This document shows, piece after piece, positions 6,141 through 7,071 of a stretch of DNA of 7,071 nt (the stretch's first letter is position 1; every line of letters starts with the position of its first letter). Both the position numbers and the translations under genes were made by a program. The notes beneath the pieces are model-generated. The model was given only the letters and a program-made list of their open reading frames with translations, was not told the DNA's origin and did no database searches. The DNA comes from Chloroflexota bacterium (lineage in GTDB: Bacteria > Chloroflexota > UBA6077), in NCBI GenBank assembly GCA_021806765.1, contig JAJZQR010000278.1, positions 1 to 7,071 of the forward strand, given 5' to 3'.

Positions 6141-7071
6141 CGTTCCCCTTCGCCAACGGCAAACTGAGGTAGAAGATCGATCCCTTCCCCTCCTCGCTCT
6201 CGAACCAGATCCGGCCCTTGTGGCGCTCGACGGTGAGCTTGCTCAGGTAGAGGCTGAGGGCCACTATGCCCCGGTACCCGGGCGCGCCAGCGGGCACCGC
6301 CTCGTAGAAAGGCTCGAAGATGTGGGGCTGGCGATCCCTGCGGATGCCCACCCCATGGTCCATAACCGAGACCATTGCCTCCCCCTCCTGGGCCCACACC
6401 CGCACCTGGATCTCCCCACCCTTCGGAGAGTACTTGATCGCGTTGTCCACCAGACTCACCAACACCTCCTCGATCCGCTCCCGGTCGGCATCCACCGGTG
6501 CCGGCGCCTTCCGCTCCAAGACCAGCCGGTGGACCTCGGTGGTGACCTGGACCCGCTGCACCACCTCCCCGGCGAGCTCGCCCAGGTCGAAGCGCACCCG
6601 ACGGACCTCCGGTGGGGCGGCCCGCAATCGGACGACCTCCAGCATCTCCTGGACCCTGCGGCTGATCCGGTCGGCCTGGGCGTTGATCGCCTGGATGGCC
6701 TTGCCCTCCCGGGGCTCGTGTCCCTGTGGCGCCCACTGCCCCATCAGTTGAGCGTAGCCCTTGATGGTGGTGACGGGGGTCTTGAGCTCGTGGGCGGCGG
6801 CGGAGATGAACTCGTCCCTTAGCCGCTCCTGCTCCTTGATGGCGGTGATGTCCTGGAAGGCGAGCACGGCTCCGACGATCCGCCCCTCGGCATCGCGCAG
6901 CGGAGTCGAGTTCGTCAGGATATGCACCCCGCGGCCCGAGGGCTGGCGGATCAGCATCTCCACCCCAGTGCAGGTCTCACCCCGCAGCGAGCGGCTGAGC
7001 GGCAACTCCTCGGGCGGGAAGGGCTCGCCCGTGGGCCGACAGATCCCGTAGTGGGCCGCTACCTCGGCGAT
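6124..7071 (-). CDS. PAS-HisKA-HATPase sensor histidine kinase (5' end outside window)
   Basis: The C-terminal 315 codons of a sensor kinase; the frame stays open to the window edge, so the N-terminus and any input or membrane region are missing. Visible in order are a PAS domain from about residue 1 to 76 (YGICRPTGEPFPPEE ... GRIVGAVLAFQDIT), HisKA with the phospho-acceptor His94 in AAAHELKTP, an N-box (SLVDNAIKYSPKGG, Asn210), a G1 box (DHGVGI, 238-243), an F-box (HIFEPFY) and a C-terminal IWFESEEGKGSIFYLSLPL. The G2 box is atypical: GYRGIVALSLYLSK where G.GLGL is expected. The internal TTG at 7005 is not the start, because PAS sequence continues upstream. Its last 17 nt overlap the truncated response regulator, as in a cognate pair. 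No membrane segment is visible. The signal sensed is unknown. Confidence 0.9.
   Translation of the reverse strand: MAEVAAHYGICRPTGEPFPPEELPLSRSLRGETCTGVEMLIRQPSGRGVHILTNSTPLRDAEGRIVGAVLAFQDITAIKEQERLRDEFISAAAHELKTPVTTIKGYAQLMGQWAPQGHEPREGKAIQAINAQADRISRRVQEMLEVVRLRAAPPEVRRVRFDLGELAGEVVQRVQVTTEVHRLVLERKAPAPVDADRERIEEVLVSLVDNAIKYSPKGGEIQVRVWAQEGEAMVSVMDHGVGIRRDRQPHIFEPFYEAVPAGAPGYRGIVALSLYLSKLTVERHKGRIWFESEEGKGSIFYLSLPLAKGNDGRQG

Noticed and set aside
6130..6822. 230-codon + frame opposite the histidine kinase
   Set aside because: The - strand frame carries all kinase motifs; the + frame is its complement, rich in Leu, Pro and His.

Overview
The window is GC-rich and bacterial. Nearly all of it is one complete iron-sulfur cluster assembly (SUF) operon on the + strand, in the order sufC-sufB-sufD-sufS-sufU-sufT (216-5968). 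A convergent fragment of a two-component system follows on the - strand (5883-7071). The C-B-D-S-U-T order, the use of SufU rather than SufE as sulfur acceptor, the strong AGGAGG ribosome sites, and the PAS/HisKA kinase style suggest a Chloroflexota-like or other deep-branching Terrabacteria genome, probably a metagenome-derived one. This taxonomic guess rests on gene order and general resemblance only.

Region by region. Positions 1-97 are AT-richer and carry two exact 21-bp direct repeats 26 bp apart. They end in TGACA and read like the multi-repeat terminus of an IS21-like insertion sequence whose body lies outside the window. Only 17 bp later comes a near-consensus sigma-70 promoter (TTGACA-N17-TAGAAT, 115-143). 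At the expected transcription start begins a 25-bp dyad (151-175) with the half-site layout of IscR/Rrf2-family operators, the expected kind of control for a SUF operon. A small hairpin (189-202) and a good Shine-Dalgarno site precede sufC. The genes are tightly packed: sufC/sufB and sufS/sufU each overlap by 20 nt, and sufB and sufD are separated by 7 nt. The only notable gap inside the operon is the 49-nt sufD-sufS spacer, which contains a perfect 13-bp inverted repeat resembling a dispersed palindromic element. A second gap, 73 nt, precedes sufT if its GTG start is accepted.

How the genes work together. SufS (PLP cysteine desulfurase) takes sulfur from cysteine and SufU (zinc sulfurtransferase) accepts it. 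The SufB-SufC-SufD scaffold, driven by the SufC ATPase, builds the cluster. SufT (DUF59/MIP18) assists maturation or delivery. All expected catalytic residues are visible. The scaffold trio has only three cysteines in total (SufB Cys233 and Cys377, SufD Cys384), all at family-conserved positions. No SufA, SufE or Rrf2 regulator gene lies in the window.

Right side. A PAS-HisKA-HATPase sensor kinase, cut by the window edge, overlaps by 17 nt the start of a response regulator. Recognisable receiver sequence stops about three residues before the expected phospho-acceptor aspartate, 14 bp from the sufT stop codon, and no terminator is visible between the two. The SUF operon therefore lies between an apparent IS end on one side and an apparent rearrangement scar on the other. 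I see no wholly new system. The points most worth checking are the operator, the intra-operon palindrome, the truncated receiver with its atypical partner kinase, and the IS-abutted promoter.
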